Positions 19,492-29,178 of a stretch of 64,000 bases of DNA are shown piece by piece. Each line of letters begins with the position of its first letter. Position 1 is the stretch's first letter. The DNA lies in assembly GCF_038008685.1 (NCBI RefSeq), contig NZ_JBBOZQ010000001.1, positions 744,001 to 808,000 on the forward strand, written 5' to 3'. Position numbers and translations under genes: made by a program. The DNA is from Lysinibacillus sp. FSL W8-0992 (GTDB taxonomy: Bacteria; Bacillota; Bacilli; Bacillales_A; Planococcaceae). The notes under the pieces were generated by a model. The model was not told where the DNA came from. It searched no databases and saw nothing but the letters and a program-made list of their open reading frames with translations.

Positions 19492-20064
19492 ATGATAAAT
19501 CGTGTCGTATTAGTTGGAAGACTAACAAAAGACCCTGAGCTGCGCTACACACCGAATGGTATTGCGTCTACTCGTTTTACAGTAGCTGTAAATCGTACAT
19601 TCTCAAACCAACAAGGTGAAAAAGAAGCAGATTTCATTAGCTGCGTTGCTTGGCGTAAACAGGCTGAAAACTTAGCGAACTTCATGAAAAAAGGAAGTTT
19701 GATTGGAGTAGAAGGTCGTATCCAAACAGGTAGCTTTGAAGGACAAGATGGTAAGCGTGTATATACAACTGATGTTGTGGCAGATAGCGTACAGTTTTTA
19801 GAGCCTCGTAGTGGTGGAGGTGCTCCTGCATCAAACCAATACGGTGGACAATCTTACGCAAATAGCCAACCGTCATATGGCGGTGGTCAACCACAGCAAC
19901 AGTATGGTGGCGCGATGCCTCAGCAAGGTTCATTTGGCGGCGGTAATTCTTATCAGCAAAATCAACCACCAATGAATCAGCCGAACTATACACGAGTAGA
20001 TGAAGATCCATTTGCTAACAGCAAGGGACCAATTGAAGTATCTGAAGACGATCTTCCATTCTAA
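19492..20064 (+). CDS. ssb: single-stranded DNA-binding protein
   Basis: The 190-residue protein is the replication SSB. It has the OB-fold domain (residues 1-110: [35 protein letters not shown]), a flexible Gly/Gln/Asn-rich linker (about 110-175) and the acidic C-terminal tip SEDDLPF that binds partner proteins. Its length is on the long side because of the linker. AAAGGAGGT precedes the ATG. It lies between rpsF and rpsR as in B. subtilis, where the operon is also SOS/competence linked. Confidence 0.98.
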   Translation: MINRVVLVGRLTKDPELRYTPNGIASTRFTVAVNRTFSNQQGEKEADFISCVAWRKQAENLANFMKKGSLIGVEGRIQTGSFEGQDGKRVYTTDVVADSVQFLEPRSGGGAPASNQYGGQSYANSQPSYGGGQPQQQYGGAMPQQGSFGGGNSYQQNQPPMNQPNYTRVDEDPFANSKGPIEVSEDDLPF

Positions 20065-20110
20065 TCTTCAATCTACAAAAACTATAAACTTATAAGGAGG
20101 AGACATCACT

Positions 20111-20347
20111 ATGGCACCACGTCGCGGAGGCCGCAAACGCCGTAAAGTTTGCTATTTTACATCTAATAACATTACACATATCGACTATAAAGATGTGGAT
20201 TTACTTAAAAAATTCATCTCTGAGCGCGGTAAAATCTTACCACGTCGCGTAACTGGCACTAGCGCTAAGTACCAACGTAAATTAACTTCAGCTATCAAAG
20301 TTTCTCGTATTATGGGATTACTTCCATTCGTATCTGAAGATAAATAA
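20111..20347 (+). CDS. rpsR: 30S ribosomal protein S18
   Basis: The 78-residue basic protein ([20 protein letters not shown] ... [13 protein letters not shown]) is full-length S18, partner of S6 in the small-subunit platform. It retains the single cysteine of the C+ type in KVCYF. AAGGAGGAG precedes the ATG, and a strong terminator follows. Confidence 0.98.
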   Translation: MAPRRGGRKRRKVCYFTSNNITHIDYKDVDLLKKFISERGKILPRRVTGTSAKYQRKLTSAIKVSRIMGLLPFVSEDK

Positions 20348-20355
20348 GATTGCTA

Positions 20356-20392
20356 AACACAACAAGGTTTATACCTTGTTGTGTTTTTTTTG
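20356..20392 (+). terminator. terminator after rpsR
   Basis: A perfect 13-bp stem AACACAACAAGGT/ACCTTGTTGTGTT (20356-20368, 20373-20385) is followed by a run of T residues. Confidence 0.95.
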
Positions 20393-20494
20393 TTTGAAAA
20401 TAGAGGTTACAATTCGAGAAGCGGTAGCGGATGTACATAAATGCTTGAACAAAAATCTTAGTATAAAACTATCAAATTTTTTTAATTATGAAAA

Positions 20495-20527
20495 TTGACA
20501 AATAAATAAATATCGATTTATTATAAT
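20495..20527 (+). promoter_or_regulatory. possible promoter of the bacteriocin gene
   Basis: A consensus TTGACA (20495-20500) and TATAAT (20522-20527) lie 45 bp before the gene, but the 21-bp spacer is longer than the usual 17. An activator may be needed, or another -35 may be used. Confidence 0.45.
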
Positions 20528-20572
20528 GTTGAAAATTATCAAATTTATTTTGTAAATCAAGGGGTGTTTTAA

Positions 20573-20992
20573 TTGAAAACTACAAAATGGATGTTGGTAG
20601 GTGCACTTACATTAAGTTTAAGCGGCACAATTTTATCTTCAGCAAATGCAGTAACACTAGATGACCCAACGATTTATGGTGGGTGGAGTGAAGATACGGG
20701 CTATTTTACTGTACGACAAGATAGTGATATTTCTTCATTTGCTGCTAGTAACCCGATACATAGGGCAACAAAAGATTACACTAGAAGAGGTTCAGCTGTT
20801 TATGAGCGGGTCATTGCAGACACGACATGGCCAGGTGTATACCATTATTCTAGAGCTCGTTACGAATCCGCTATTTCTGGTCGTGCAGAAGCAGATAGCG
20901 GCCGTGTATGGGGTTTTGGTACAACACAAGCAATTAGCGGTTGGCACCCTGGGGACTTAGACTGGGTTGCGAAAACTTACTATGGAAAATAA
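20573..20992 (+). CDS. lactococcin 972 family bacteriocin-like secreted peptide
   Basis: The 139-residue protein has a clear Sec signal peptide (MKTTKWMLVGALTLSLSG ... SSANA, about residues 1-26) and a mature region rich in Tyr, Trp, Ser and Arg with no cysteines. YHYSRARYESAISGR followed by WGFGTTQAI and a C-terminal YYGK resembles lactococcin 972, a secreted non-lantibiotic that blocks septum formation. The assignment depends heavily on the next three genes, which have the lactococcin-972 immunity/export layout. It starts with TTG; AAGGGG lies upstream. The mature part is longer than classical lactococcin 972 (66 residues). Confidence 0.7.
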   Translation: MKTTKWMLVGALTLSLSGTILSSANAVTLDDPTIYGGWSEDTGYFTVRQDSDISSFAASNPIHRATKDYTRRGSAVYERVIADTTWPGVYHYSRARYESAISGRAEADSGRVWGFGTTQAISGWHPGDLDWVAKTYYGK

Positions 20993-21047
20993 CATACATG
21001 AAGAGATAATCAATTGATTATCTCTTTCTTGCAATGAAGGAATAAAC

Positions 21048-21983
21048 ATGATGAAAAAATATATAGTATCCAGCAAATTTGTGTTACTAACTGCACTATT
21101 GTTTGCTAGTGCCGCTGCCCTGCTTTATATAATGGACTCTGTTAGCTATACCAATATGATTAACAATGGCTATATCGACAAAAACGCTGTTGAATTCATT
21201 ATCAATACAGAAGAGTCTTCTCTAGACATCGACTTAGAAGAGCCCTATTTGTTAATGCAATATAAACTAGATAATCCACAATTAAAATATATCTATATTA
21301 ACAAATCGGTAAAGTTGCCACCTATAAACTATAAAAAACAACCACTATCAACAGACTATATAATTACAGGTACCGTTTTTCCAGAAGGTTCACTTTCAAA
21401 AAATTTGAAAAGCCTCATTATTGGCCAATTTGACACATCAGGCTCTTATTTGAATAGGGAGGCTTGGTATATATCAGAGTCTCAACAAATCAACTTACAA
21501 AATGGGACAAAGTTTATTCTCAATGTAGAAAGTGGAAATCCACATAAATTGATGCAAAAAATGTTTCCTAATACGAGTTATAAGCTTCTTGAAACCGAGG
21601 ATAGAGGTACTTCCATATTGAAGTCAAATATTTTTTTGAAAGGGTTCTTACTCATTTCTTTACTGTTTGTAATCATCACTCAAGCTGTTACAGTCCATTA
21701 TTCAATTCAAAGAAAAAAATCAATTGTTCAAATATTGTATTTAGCAGGCGGGAAATTGCAAATCATATTTGTTAAAGTTTTTAAATCAGAATTCATTGCG
21801 TTATTCGTGATAATGTTATTGGAATCTTTAGTATTAATAGTCGTTAACCATTTCTATGCGATTTGGGGGAATGATTGGTACTACGTATCGGTTTTCTATA
21901 TGTTCATAACATTTATAGGATATTTTTTCGCCAGTCTACTTGTAACAAAGTCCTTGATTAAAAAAGGAGTAAGATCGTTTTGA
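21048..21983 (+). CDS. membrane protein of bacteriocin module (FtsX-like half)
   Basis: The 311-residue protein has one N-terminal membrane segment (about 10-30), a roughly 170-residue extracellular region and three C-terminal membrane segments. This resembles one half of the large immunity/permease proteins found next to lactococcin 972 genes (usually about 650 residues in one chain). No enzymatic motif is visible. It begins 55 bp after the bacteriocin gene, and its stop overlaps the next start by 4 bp. Sequence similarity to a named family is not certain. Confidence 0.65.
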   Translation: MMKKYIVSSKFVLLTALLFASAAALLYIMDSVSYTNMINNGYIDKNAVEFIINTEESSLDIDLEEPYLLMQYKLDNPQLKYIYINKSVKLPPINYKKQPLSTDYIITGTVFPEGSLSKNLKSLIIGQFDTSGSYLNREAWYISESQQINLQNGTKFILNVESGNPHKLMQKMFPNTSYKLLETEDRGTSILKSNIFLKGFLLISLLFVIITQAVTVHYSIQRKKSIVQILYLAGGKLQIIFVKVFKSEFIALFVIMLLESLVLIVVNHFYAIWGNDWYYVSVFYMFITFIGYFFASLLVTKSLIKKGVRSF

Positions 21984-23266
21984 ATACAACTAGACTTTTA
22001 TTGAAAAATAAAAAATTGTTTACGTTGTTAACTGTGCTACTTTCATTTATATTTTCTCTCGTTTTATTTGTTCTGTTAGTAAATATAAATATTTCCAAAA
22101 TAGAAATACGTTCAGCAAGTAAATTTCATAACTACAACATCTATCAGATTTCGGATGATTTAATAGGTGAAAGAGAAATTGAATTTTTTAAAGATGTAAA
22201 AAACTATGATATACTCAATGATTTTAATAATCGGGTATTTAAAAATACTAAAGTGGTCTTTTATAATGCCGTATCGCAACAAATAGGCTTAAAAGAATAT
22301 CCTCCTGATAAGAAGTTCTCCGCCTATTATGAATGGGGCTCTAATAATGATATATATGAGTACGAAGGTGAGTTATATCAAACCACTAAATCGATACAAG
22401 TGACTAAATCTGTATTTGATTATAATATCGTTGAACTGATGGAAGGACAGCCATTTGATGATTCCGCTTATGTCTACGTAGCAGGAAGAAAGGAAATACC
22501 TGTCATTCTTGGCTCTGACTATCGTCCATACTATAAGTTGCATGACCAATTAGAGATTCATTATTATTATGAAAAATTTATTGGGCGAGTAGTAGGCTTT
22601 GCAAAGGAAAATTCATCTATTTTCACTAACCTTGAACTGCAACAAGTACTCAATCGTTATATTCTACTGCCTTCCATGTCGCTTTCTGAACAGCCCACTA
22701 AGTTGTTACAAAAAACGGATGTAGATGAAGTATTCTTTAGGGCACTTCTTTTAAGTAAAATGGGAGGTCATTTAATGACCAACTTAAACGCGCTTGAAGT
22801 AAGAAAGGAAATTGGAGAGATAGAAAAAGCGACGAATTTCACTGATTATCAAATTATTGGTGCGAATTCGCTATCAGTTGATCTCTTATATAAAATGATT
22901 GCTGTCAATCAAACACATATTTTTACAATATCGGGTGTTGTATTTATTTTTATTTTGTGTGCCTTCTATTTGTTCGTTAAAAGCTTTATAAAAAGACAAT
23001 TTGATACGTATTTAGTGTTCATTATGAGTGGGGTTGCAAATCATAAAATCAAAAAAAATATACAACTTGAATTTTCAATCCTCAATGGCATGAGTATAGG
23101 ATTAGCATTGTTGTGCACCGTTCTATTCATGCAAGACATTTCGATTATATCCATTTTAATAATTGCCGGGTTCTTTGTTTGGTTGTTATTCAATGTCGTT
23201 GTTTACATGTTAGTGAATAACTTATTAGCAACAACGAATGTCATTGAAAAGTTAAAGGGTGATTAA
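21980..23266 (+). CDS. bacteriocin-associated integral membrane protein
   Basis: The 428-residue protein has one N-terminal membrane segment, an extracellular domain of about 270 residues and three C-terminal segments, the layout of the preceding protein. Together they look like a split form of the lactococcin-972-type immunity/permease (DUF1430-like). The start is TTG at 21980 with AAGGAG upstream, overlapping the previous stop. Its own stop overlaps the ABC ATPase start by 8 bp. Export or self-protection is inferred from context. Confidence 0.68.
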   Translation: MNTTRLLLKNKKLFTLLTVLLSFIFSLVLFVLLVNINISKIEIRSASKFHNYNIYQISDDLIGEREIEFFKDVKNYDILNDFNNRVFKNTKVVFYNAVSQQIGLKEYPPDKKFSAYYEWGSNNDIYEYEGELYQTTKSIQVTKSVFDYNIVELMEGQPFDDSAYVYVAGRKEIPVILGSDYRPYYKLHDQLEIHYYYEKFIGRVVGFAKENSSIFTNLELQQVLNRYILLPSMSLSEQPTKLLQKTDVDEVFFRALLLSKMGGHLMTNLNALEVRKEIGEIEKATNFTDYQIIGANSLSVDLLYKMIAVNQTHIFTISGVVFIFILCAFYLFVKSFIKRQFDTYLVFIMSGVANHKIKKNIQLEFSILNGMSIGLALLCTVLFMQDISIISILIIAGFFVWLLFNVVVYMLVNNLLATTNVIEKLKGD

Positions 23267-23948
23267 AATTATAAACTTTATATCATTAGTTAACATAGTA
23301 AAAGCGTATAAAGAAAAAAAGATATTGACCAACATTAATTTAGAAGTTGCCGACAATCAATTCATCTCTATAAAAGGGCCAAGCGGTGTCGGTAAAAGCA
23401 CGCTTCTAAATATATTAGCTGGACTTGAAAAAGCAGATAGTGGTCAGTATGTTATGGATAGTATAAAAATGCATGAGCAAAATCTTAACGAACTTTCGAA
23501 TATAAGAGGCAGTCAGATCGGATACATTTCACAATACAATCCAATGATACGCAACCTCACAGTTCGAGAAAATATAGTAGCACCGTTATTATTAGGTAAA
23601 TATGATAAAAAGCAAACCACGGCGTGTATTGATGAGCTGAGTGCGGATTTAAAAATTAACCATTTACTTAATAAGAAAATCGACAAGTTATCTGGAGGAG
23701 AAAGACAACGGGTAGGGGTCATTAGAGCATTAATTAAAAAGCCTAAATTGTTAATAGCAGATGAGCCTACTGGATCATTGGATGACGATACGACGATGTT
23801 AGTGTTCAACCTTTTTAAAAGGTTATGCGAGAACGAAACGACTATCGTTATGGCTACTCATAGTCACTTAAGTTCTCAGTATGTTGATAAAGAGTATGTT
23901 ATGAGTTTTGAGGGGATTCTCTTGAACACCCAAAACTCTAGAGGTTGA
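23259..23948 (+). CDS. ABC transporter ATP-binding protein, lactococcin 972 export group
   Basis: The 229-residue ATPase has Walker A GPSGVGKSTLLN, Q-loop ISQYN, signature LSGGERQRVGVIRAL, Walker B LLIADEPTGSLDDD and H-loop ATHSH. The LolD/MacB-like sequence matches the ATPase that accompanies lactococcin 972 clusters and would energise the two upstream membrane proteins. GTG 23259 gives an N-terminus like its relatives. The ribosome-binding site is weak, so translation probably depends on coupling to the preceding gene. Confidence 0.85.
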   Translation: MIKIINFISLVNIVKAYKEKKILTNINLEVADNQFISIKGPSGVGKSTLLNILAGLEKADSGQYVMDSIKMHEQNLNELSNIRGSQIGYISQYNPMIRNLTVRENIVAPLLLGKYDKKQTTACIDELSADLKINHLLNKKIDKLSGGERQRVGVIRALIKKPKLLIADEPTGSLDDDTTMLVFNLFKRLCENETTIVMATHSHLSSQYVDKEYVMSFEGILLNTQNSRG

Positions 23949-24008
23949 ACTGTGCGCGATCAATAGCCATTATCTTTAAAGTCACGTCTGTTATTTCGCT
24001 AGGGTTAT

Positions 24009-24055
24009 AAAAATGAGTTCGGTATTGCGCCTGACTCATTTTTAATTTTTTCTTC
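24009..24055 (+). terminator. terminator after bacteriocin module
   Basis: AAAAATGAGT (24009-24018) pairs with ACTCATTTTT (24034-24043), followed by AATTTTTTC. It ends the 20,573-23,948 transcript. Confidence 0.8.
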
Positions 24056-24174
24056 ATCCATTTTCTTTTTACTGATTAAAACAGTAAAATGCCATACGAT
24101 TTACCTTTTTTTATTAAGAAACTTTACTTTTGACATCAATTTATCATAAAGCATACAGACGTTCTTAGCGTTTT

Positions 24175-24204
24175 TTGTTCAATAAGGTGAAAAAATGGTA
24201 CAAT
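24175..24204 (+). promoter_or_regulatory. likely promoter of yybS-gdpP-rplI-dnaB
   Basis: TTGTTC (24175-24180) and TACAAT (24199-24204) are separated by 18 bp and sit about 40 bp before yybS. Confidence 0.5.
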
Positions 24205-24244
24205 AAAGTTTAGTAAGTTTGACTGACAAAAAGGAAGGTTTTCA

Positions 24245-25186
24245 ATGCCGAATAATCAAACAAAGGCGCTTGTACAAGGCTCGATGATGGTTGCAATTTT
24301 TACAATCTTAATGATTGCTTCAGCGTATGTACCAATCATTTCTATGGTAGCCTTATTATTTACTCCATTACCGATTGCTTGGTATAGCGCAAGTTACAAG
24401 CGTTCCTCATCAATACTCGTTGCAGTTGTTGGCTGTATTTTAACAGTTTTAACGAGTGGACTATTTATGCTGCCATTTGCCTTTATTATGGCGTTGCTTG
24501 GAGTAGTCATAGGTAATGGAATTCAATTGAAGAAGAGCAAACTTTATTTATTCATGTCATCAGGTATCGCGGTACTTTTATCGTCAGCACTTGTGTATCT
24601 AGCCTATGTGCAATTAGCGGGAATTAACGTGATTGAAATGAGTTTGGATCTTGCTCGGGACAGTTATGAGCAATCCAACGAGCTTGCTAAAAGTGTAACG
24701 GGTCAAGTTGCAATTCAACCTGAACAAATGGAGGTTCTGCTTAAAACTATTGAGCTAACAATACCTTCGACGGTGACAATCTTAGCATTTTCAATAGCTT
24801 TTATTGTTATTACACTGAATTTACCAATTTTAAAACGATTAGGTATAAAAGTTCCTAAATTCTCACCGTTTGAAAATATGCGACTTCCACGTTCTGTGTT
24901 ATGGTACTACATGATTATATTGTGTATTAATCTATTTTTACGTCCAGAAGCAGGCTCTATGCTAGATGTTATCGTATTAAATGTGTCTTATATTTTGTGG
25001 CTTTTATTAATCCTTCAAGGGATATCATTTATACATTATTTCATTACAACGAAAGGAATGCCGAGTGTTGTAAAATGGATCGCTACGATTTTAGCCATTC
25101 CACTTGCATCATTCATTATTTTACTCGGTATTATAGATTTAGGTTTCGACGTGCGTTCACTTGTGAAAGGGAAGACTAAGGAATAA
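24245..25186 (+). CDS. yybS: YybS family membrane protein (DUF2232)
   Basis: The 313-residue protein has about eight predicted membrane segments and a polar loop near residues 135-175. DUF2232/YybS proteins resemble energy-coupling S-components, but their cargo is unknown. It sits immediately before gdpP (12-bp gap) as in B. subtilis yybS-yybT. AAGGAAGG precedes the ATG. Confidence 0.9.
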   Translation: MPNNQTKALVQGSMMVAIFTILMIASAYVPIISMVALLFTPLPIAWYSASYKRSSSILVAVVGCILTVLTSGLFMLPFAFIMALLGVVIGNGIQLKKSKLYLFMSSGIAVLLSSALVYLAYVQLAGINVIEMSLDLARDSYEQSNELAKSVTGQVAIQPEQMEVLLKTIELTIPSTVTILAFSIAFIVITLNLPILKRLGIKVPKFSPFENMRLPRSVLWYYMIILCINLFLRPEAGSMLDVIVLNVSYILWLLLILQGISFIHYFITTKGMPSVVKWIATILAIPLASFIILLGIIDLGFDVRSLVKGKTKE

Positions 25187-25198
25187 GGGGCTGATGTA

Positions 25199-27172
25199 AT
25201 GGGGACTTTTAGAAGACGACCAATCCGCTATCCGCTTTTTGTTCTTTCCATTTTTGGCATTGTGACGTTTATGCTTCTATGTATATGGAATATTGGGATT
25301 GGTATTGGCTATGGAATAGGCTTCGCTTTATTAATGGCCTATACATGGAAAATTGAAAAAGCTACTTTTGAAGAGACAGAAAAGCATATTGAATCCATTT
25401 CCTTCCGTATGAAAAAGGTTGGAGAAGAGGCATTACTAGAAATGCCAATTGGGATTTTGCTGGTGAATGAGGAATATGAAATAGAATGGTCCAATCCATA
25501 TATGCAAAATGTGTTAGACAATGAGGCATTAGTGGGTGAGGGGATCGTTAATATATCCGACGACATCTATGTACTGATGAAGACCGAGGAGACAAAAGAA
25601 GCTACGATTACGCTGCGTGATCGGAAATATCGTGTCTTTTACAAAGAAGAAGAGCGTTTACTATACTTCTTCGATATTACTGAACAAATCGCTATTGAAA
25701 AACAATATTTCGCAGATCGCACAGTCATTGCAATTTTATTTGTTGATAACTATGATGAAATTACGCAAGCAATGGACGATCAACCACGTAGCTTAACAAA
25801 TACGATGGTAACATCCATTGTCAACGACTGGGCAGCGGAGCATGGTATTTTTGTAAAACGAATTTCATCGGACCGTTTTTTAGCGGTTTTAAATGAGTCC
25901 ATTTTAACGGAACTAGAAAAGAAGAAATTTGCTATTTTAGATACGATCCGTGAAAAGACAGCACAAAAAAACCTTTCCTTAACGCTGAGTATTGGCGTTG
26001 GAGCAGGCTCTTCTTCATTAGTGGAACTTGGTGAGTTAGCCCAATCAAGCTTGGACCTTGTATTAGGTCGGGGTGGGGATCAGGTAGCCATCAAGCAGCC
26101 TACTGGAAAGCTTAAATTTTACGGTGGTAAAACCAACCCTGTAGAAAAACGTACTCGTGTAAGAGCGCGTGTTATCTCACATGCATTACGTGACTTAATA
26201 CAAGACAGTGACCAAGTGTTTGTAATGGGACATAAAAACCCTGATATGGACTCTATAGGGGCATCTGTCGGGGTCCGCAAAATGGCACAAATGAATGATG
26301 TAAAGGGCTATGTAGTTATTAATTTTGATGAATTAAACGGTAGCGTAACACGTTTAATGCATGAAATTGAAAGTAAATCTGACTTCTATGAGCATTTCTT
26401 AACGCCAGAAGAAGTTGCAGCGAAAATGACTGAAAAATCGTTACTGATTATTGTGGATACACATAAGCCTAATTTAGTAATCGATCCATACTTATTAAAG
26501 CTTGCGGAAAAGGTAGTAGTTATCGACCATCATCGTCGTAGCGAAGACTTTATTGAAAATCCGACACTCGTTTATATGGAGCCGTATGCTTCGTCCACAG
26601 CAGAGCTTGTAACTGAATTGCTAGAGTATCAGCCAAAGCGAGCAAAAATTAATATGTTAGAGGCGACAGCATTATTAGCGGGGATTATTGTTGATACAAA
26701 AAGTTTTACACTTCGTACAGGTGCACGTACTTTTGAGGCAGCTTCATATTTACGAACAAATGGTGCCGATACAGTGTTAGTGCAGCGGTTATTAAAGGAA
26801 GACATCATTACGTACATCGAACGTTCAAGAATTGTGCAAACCGTAAAATTCGTGAAGCCTGGCGTAGCAGTAGCTGTAGGTGAAGAATCGAAAATTTATG
26901 ATTCCGTATTAATCGCACAAACGGCTGATATTTTACTTACGATGAAAGACGTTAACGCATCCTTCGTCATTGCGCATCGTGCTGACGGTAAAATCGGTAT
27001 TAGTGCAAGGTCGCTAGGGGAAGTAAATGTACAGCTTATCATGGAAAGGCTTGGCGGTGGCGGGCATTTAACGAATGCAGCTTGCCAAATAGAAGCACTT
27101 TCCATTGATGAAGTAAAAAAATATTTAGAAGAGGCCATATATGAGGTACTCGAAGGGAGTTCTGAATTATGA
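25199..27172 (+). CDS. gdpP: cyclic-di-AMP phosphodiesterase GdpP
   Basis: GdpP hydrolyses c-di-AMP to pApA and so affects wall stress and potassium balance. The 657-residue protein has two N-terminal membrane segments (about 13-53), a PAS domain (about 70-160), a degenerate GGDEF domain (about 170-300) and a DHH-DHHA1 module. Metal-ligand motifs are visible: [28 protein letters not shown] and [10 protein letters not shown]. The stop overlaps the rplI start by 4 bp. Confidence 0.97.
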   Translation: MGTFRRRPIRYPLFVLSIFGIVTFMLLCIWNIGIGIGYGIGFALLMAYTWKIEKATFEETEKHIESISFRMKKVGEEALLEMPIGILLVNEEYEIEWSNPYMQNVLDNEALVGEGIVNISDDIYVLMKTEETKEATITLRDRKYRVFYKEEERLLYFFDITEQIAIEKQYFADRTVIAILFVDNYDEITQAMDDQPRSLTNTMVTSIVNDWAAEHGIFVKRISSDRFLAVLNESILTELEKKKFAILDTIREKTAQKNLSLTLSIGVGAGSSSLVELGELAQSSLDLVLGRGGDQVAIKQPTGKLKFYGGKTNPVEKRTRVRARVISHALRDLIQDSDQVFVMGHKNPDMDSIGASVGVRKMAQMNDVKGYVVINFDELNGSVTRLMHEIESKSDFYEHFLTPEEVAAKMTEKSLLIIVDTHKPNLVIDPYLLKLAEKVVVIDHHRRSEDFIENPTLVYMEPYASSTAELVTELLEYQPKRAKINMLEATALLAGIIVDTKSFTLRTGARTFEAASYLRTNGADTVLVQRLLKEDIITYIERSRIVQTVKFVKPGVAVAVGEESKIYDSVLIAQTADILLTMKDVNASFVIAHRADGKIGISARSLGEVNVQLIMERLGGGGHLTNAACQIEALSIDEVKKYLEEAIYEVLEGSSEL

Positions 27173-27615
27173 AAGTAGTATTTTTAAAAGATGTTAAAGG
27201 TAAAGGAAAAAAAGGGGAAATAAAAAATGTAGCAGATGGCTATGCACAAAACTTCCTAATTAAAAACGGCTATGCTGCAGAAGCGAATGCCCAAGCAATG
27301 AGTCAATTAGAAGGCCAAAAGAAATTAGAACAAAAAAATGCAGCAGCAGAATTAGCAGAAGCAAAAGCTTTAAAAGAAAAGCTAGAAGCATTAACTGTTG
27401 AGCTAAAAGCAAAATCAGGTGATGGCGGTCGCCTATTTGGTTCGGTTTCTACAAAACAAATTGCTGAAGCACTTCAAAAAGTACATGGCATTAAAATAGA
27501 TAAACGTAAAATGACTTTACCTGAAGGAATCCGTGCACTAGGCTTTACAAATGTACCTGTAAAACTACATCACGAAGTATCAGCAACATTAAAAGTACAA
27601 GTAACGGAAGAATAA
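27169..27615 (+). CDS. rplI: 50S ribosomal protein L9
   Basis: The 148-residue protein begins [21 protein letters not shown] and has the two-domain L9 structure joined by a long helix (about 40-75, Ala/Glu/Lys-rich). L9 binds 23S rRNA near the L1 stalk. It overlaps gdpP by ATGA and precedes dnaB by 13 bp, the conserved gdpP-rplI-dnaB order. Confidence 0.98.
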   Translation: MKVVFLKDVKGKGKKGEIKNVADGYAQNFLIKNGYAAEANAQAMSQLEGQKKLEQKNAAAELAEAKALKEKLEALTVELKAKSGDGGRLFGSVSTKQIAEALQKVHGIKIDKRKMTLPEGIRALGFTNVPVKLHHEVSATLKVQVTEE

Positions 27616-27628
27616 GGGGCGACTATCC

Positions 27629-28990
27629 ATGAACGAACCGATGATAGACCGCGTTCCACCGCATAACCGGGAAGCGGAGCAATCGGTTATCGGTGCGATT
27701 TTTCTAGAACCACAGGCATTAATCACGGCATCAGAAATATTGCTAGCCGATGATTTTTACCAAAACGCACATAAGAAGATTTTTGAAACGATGCTGCGTT
27801 TAAGTGATCTAGGAAAAGCGATAGATGTTGTAACAGTTACTGAGGAATTATCAGCAAAAAAAGAGATTGAGGATGTTGGCGGGCTATCGTATTTACTAGA
27901 GCTCGCCAATGCTGTCCCTACGGCAGCAAACGTTGCTCACTATGCAAAAATCGTTGAGGAAAAAGCGCTCTTACGTCGTTTAATCCGTGTAGCTACAAAA
28001 ATTGTAGAAGATGGCTACACACGTGAGGATGAGGTAGAGGCATTACTTGGCGAGGCAGAGAAGAAAATGATGGAGGTCGCCAACCGCAAAAATGCTGGCG
28101 ACTTTAAACATGTAAAAGACGTTTTAGTAGAGACATTCGATAATATTGAACAGCTTCAATCACGTAAAGGTGATGTAACGGGTATTCCAACAGGATTCCG
28201 TGATTTAGACCATATTACAGCTGGCTTCCAACGCAATGACTTAATTATAGTCGCGGCACGACCTTCTGTAGGGAAAACAGCTTTTGCGCTAAATGTTGCA
28301 CAGAGTGTTGCTGTACAAGCACGTGAAAATGTTGCCATCTTCTCATTAGAGATGGGTGCAGAGCAACTAATCATGCGTATGCTATGTGCGGAAGGAAATA
28401 TTGATGCACAAGTTTTACGTACAGGTGCTTTAACAACCGAAGATTGGGGTAAACTAACGATGGCAATGGGAAGTTTATCGAATTCGGGTATTTTTATTGA
28501 TGACACACCAGGTGTACGTATCAATGAAATTAGAGCAAAGTGTAGACGTTTAGCACAAGAGCATGGACTTGGAATGATTCTAATCGATTACTTACAGCTT
28601 ATTCAAGGTAGTGGTAAGCCAGGTGAAAACCGTCAACAAGAAGTATCAGAAATCTCACGTTCGTTAAAACAATTAGCGCGTGAATTAAAGGTACCTGTTA
28701 TTGCATTATCACAGTTATCACGTGGCGTTGAACAACGTCAGGATAAGCGACCAATGATGAGTGACTTACGTGAATCAGGAAGTATTGAGCAGGATGCCGA
28801 TATTGTTGCCTTCTTATATCGTGATGATTATTACGATAAAGAGTCCGAGAGTAAAAATATGATTGAAATTATAATTGCTAAACAACGTAACGGTCCAACT
28901 GGAACAGTTACACTTGCTTTTAAAAAGGAATTCAATAAATTTATAAACGTGGATTGGTCACAAATGCCACCACCACCTCCACGTGATTAG
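27629..28990 (+). CDS. dnaB: replicative DNA helicase
   Basis: DnaB (called DnaC in B. subtilis) is the hexameric replication-fork helicase. The 453-residue protein has the N-terminal DnaG-interacting domain (PPHNREAEQSVIGAIFLEP), a linker helix, and the RecA-like domain with Walker A ARPSVGKTAFALN, Walker B MILIDYLQLI and the RESGSIEQDAD motif. AAGGGGCGA precedes the ATG. No intein is present. Confidence 0.98.
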   Translation: MNEPMIDRVPPHNREAEQSVIGAIFLEPQALITASEILLADDFYQNAHKKIFETMLRLSDLGKAIDVVTVTEELSAKKEIEDVGGLSYLLELANAVPTAANVAHYAKIVEEKALLRRLIRVATKIVEDGYTREDEVEALLGEAEKKMMEVANRKNAGDFKHVKDVLVETFDNIEQLQSRKGDVTGIPTGFRDLDHITAGFQRNDLIIVAARPSVGKTAFALNVAQSVAVQARENVAIFSLEMGAEQLIMRMLCAEGNIDAQVLRTGALTTEDWGKLTMAMGSLSNSGIFIDDTPGVRINEIRAKCRRLAQEHGLGMILIDYLQLIQGSGKPGENRQQEVSEISRSLKQLARELKVPVIALSQLSRGVEQRQDKRPMMSDLRESGSIEQDADIVAFLYRDDYYDKESESKNMIEIIIAKQRNGPTGTVTLAFKKEFNKFINVDWSQMPPPPPRD

Positions 28991-29037
28991 TAATATTTAT
29001 CTAAAATAGAGATAATATTCATACCATTCCGTCATTA

Positions 29038-29085
29038 AACACGAACGTTAAATCATAGTAATTGATTTTATGTTCGTGTTTTTAA
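29038..29085 (+). terminator. inverted repeat between dnaB and purA
   Basis: AAACACGAAC (29038-29047) pairs with GTTCGTGTTT (29072-29081), followed by TTAAC. It can act as dnaB's terminator. The CGAAC/GTTCG arms also resemble PurR boxes, which would suit purA downstream, but the spacing is 2-3 bp longer than usual. Confidence 0.6.
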
Positions 29086-29095
29086 CTGTTTTTTG

Positions 29096-29125
29096 TTGAC
29101 GAGTCGTTTCTATCATTGTTACAAT
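29096..29125 (+). promoter_or_regulatory. promoter of purA
   Basis: TTGACG (29096-29101) and TACAAT (29120-29125) with an 18-bp spacer and an upstream TGT lie 53 bp before the purA start. Confidence 0.75.
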
Positions 29126-29178
29126 AATTTACGGCTTGATTAATGAGATACAATACGTATCTAACGGAGGTGCTGATT

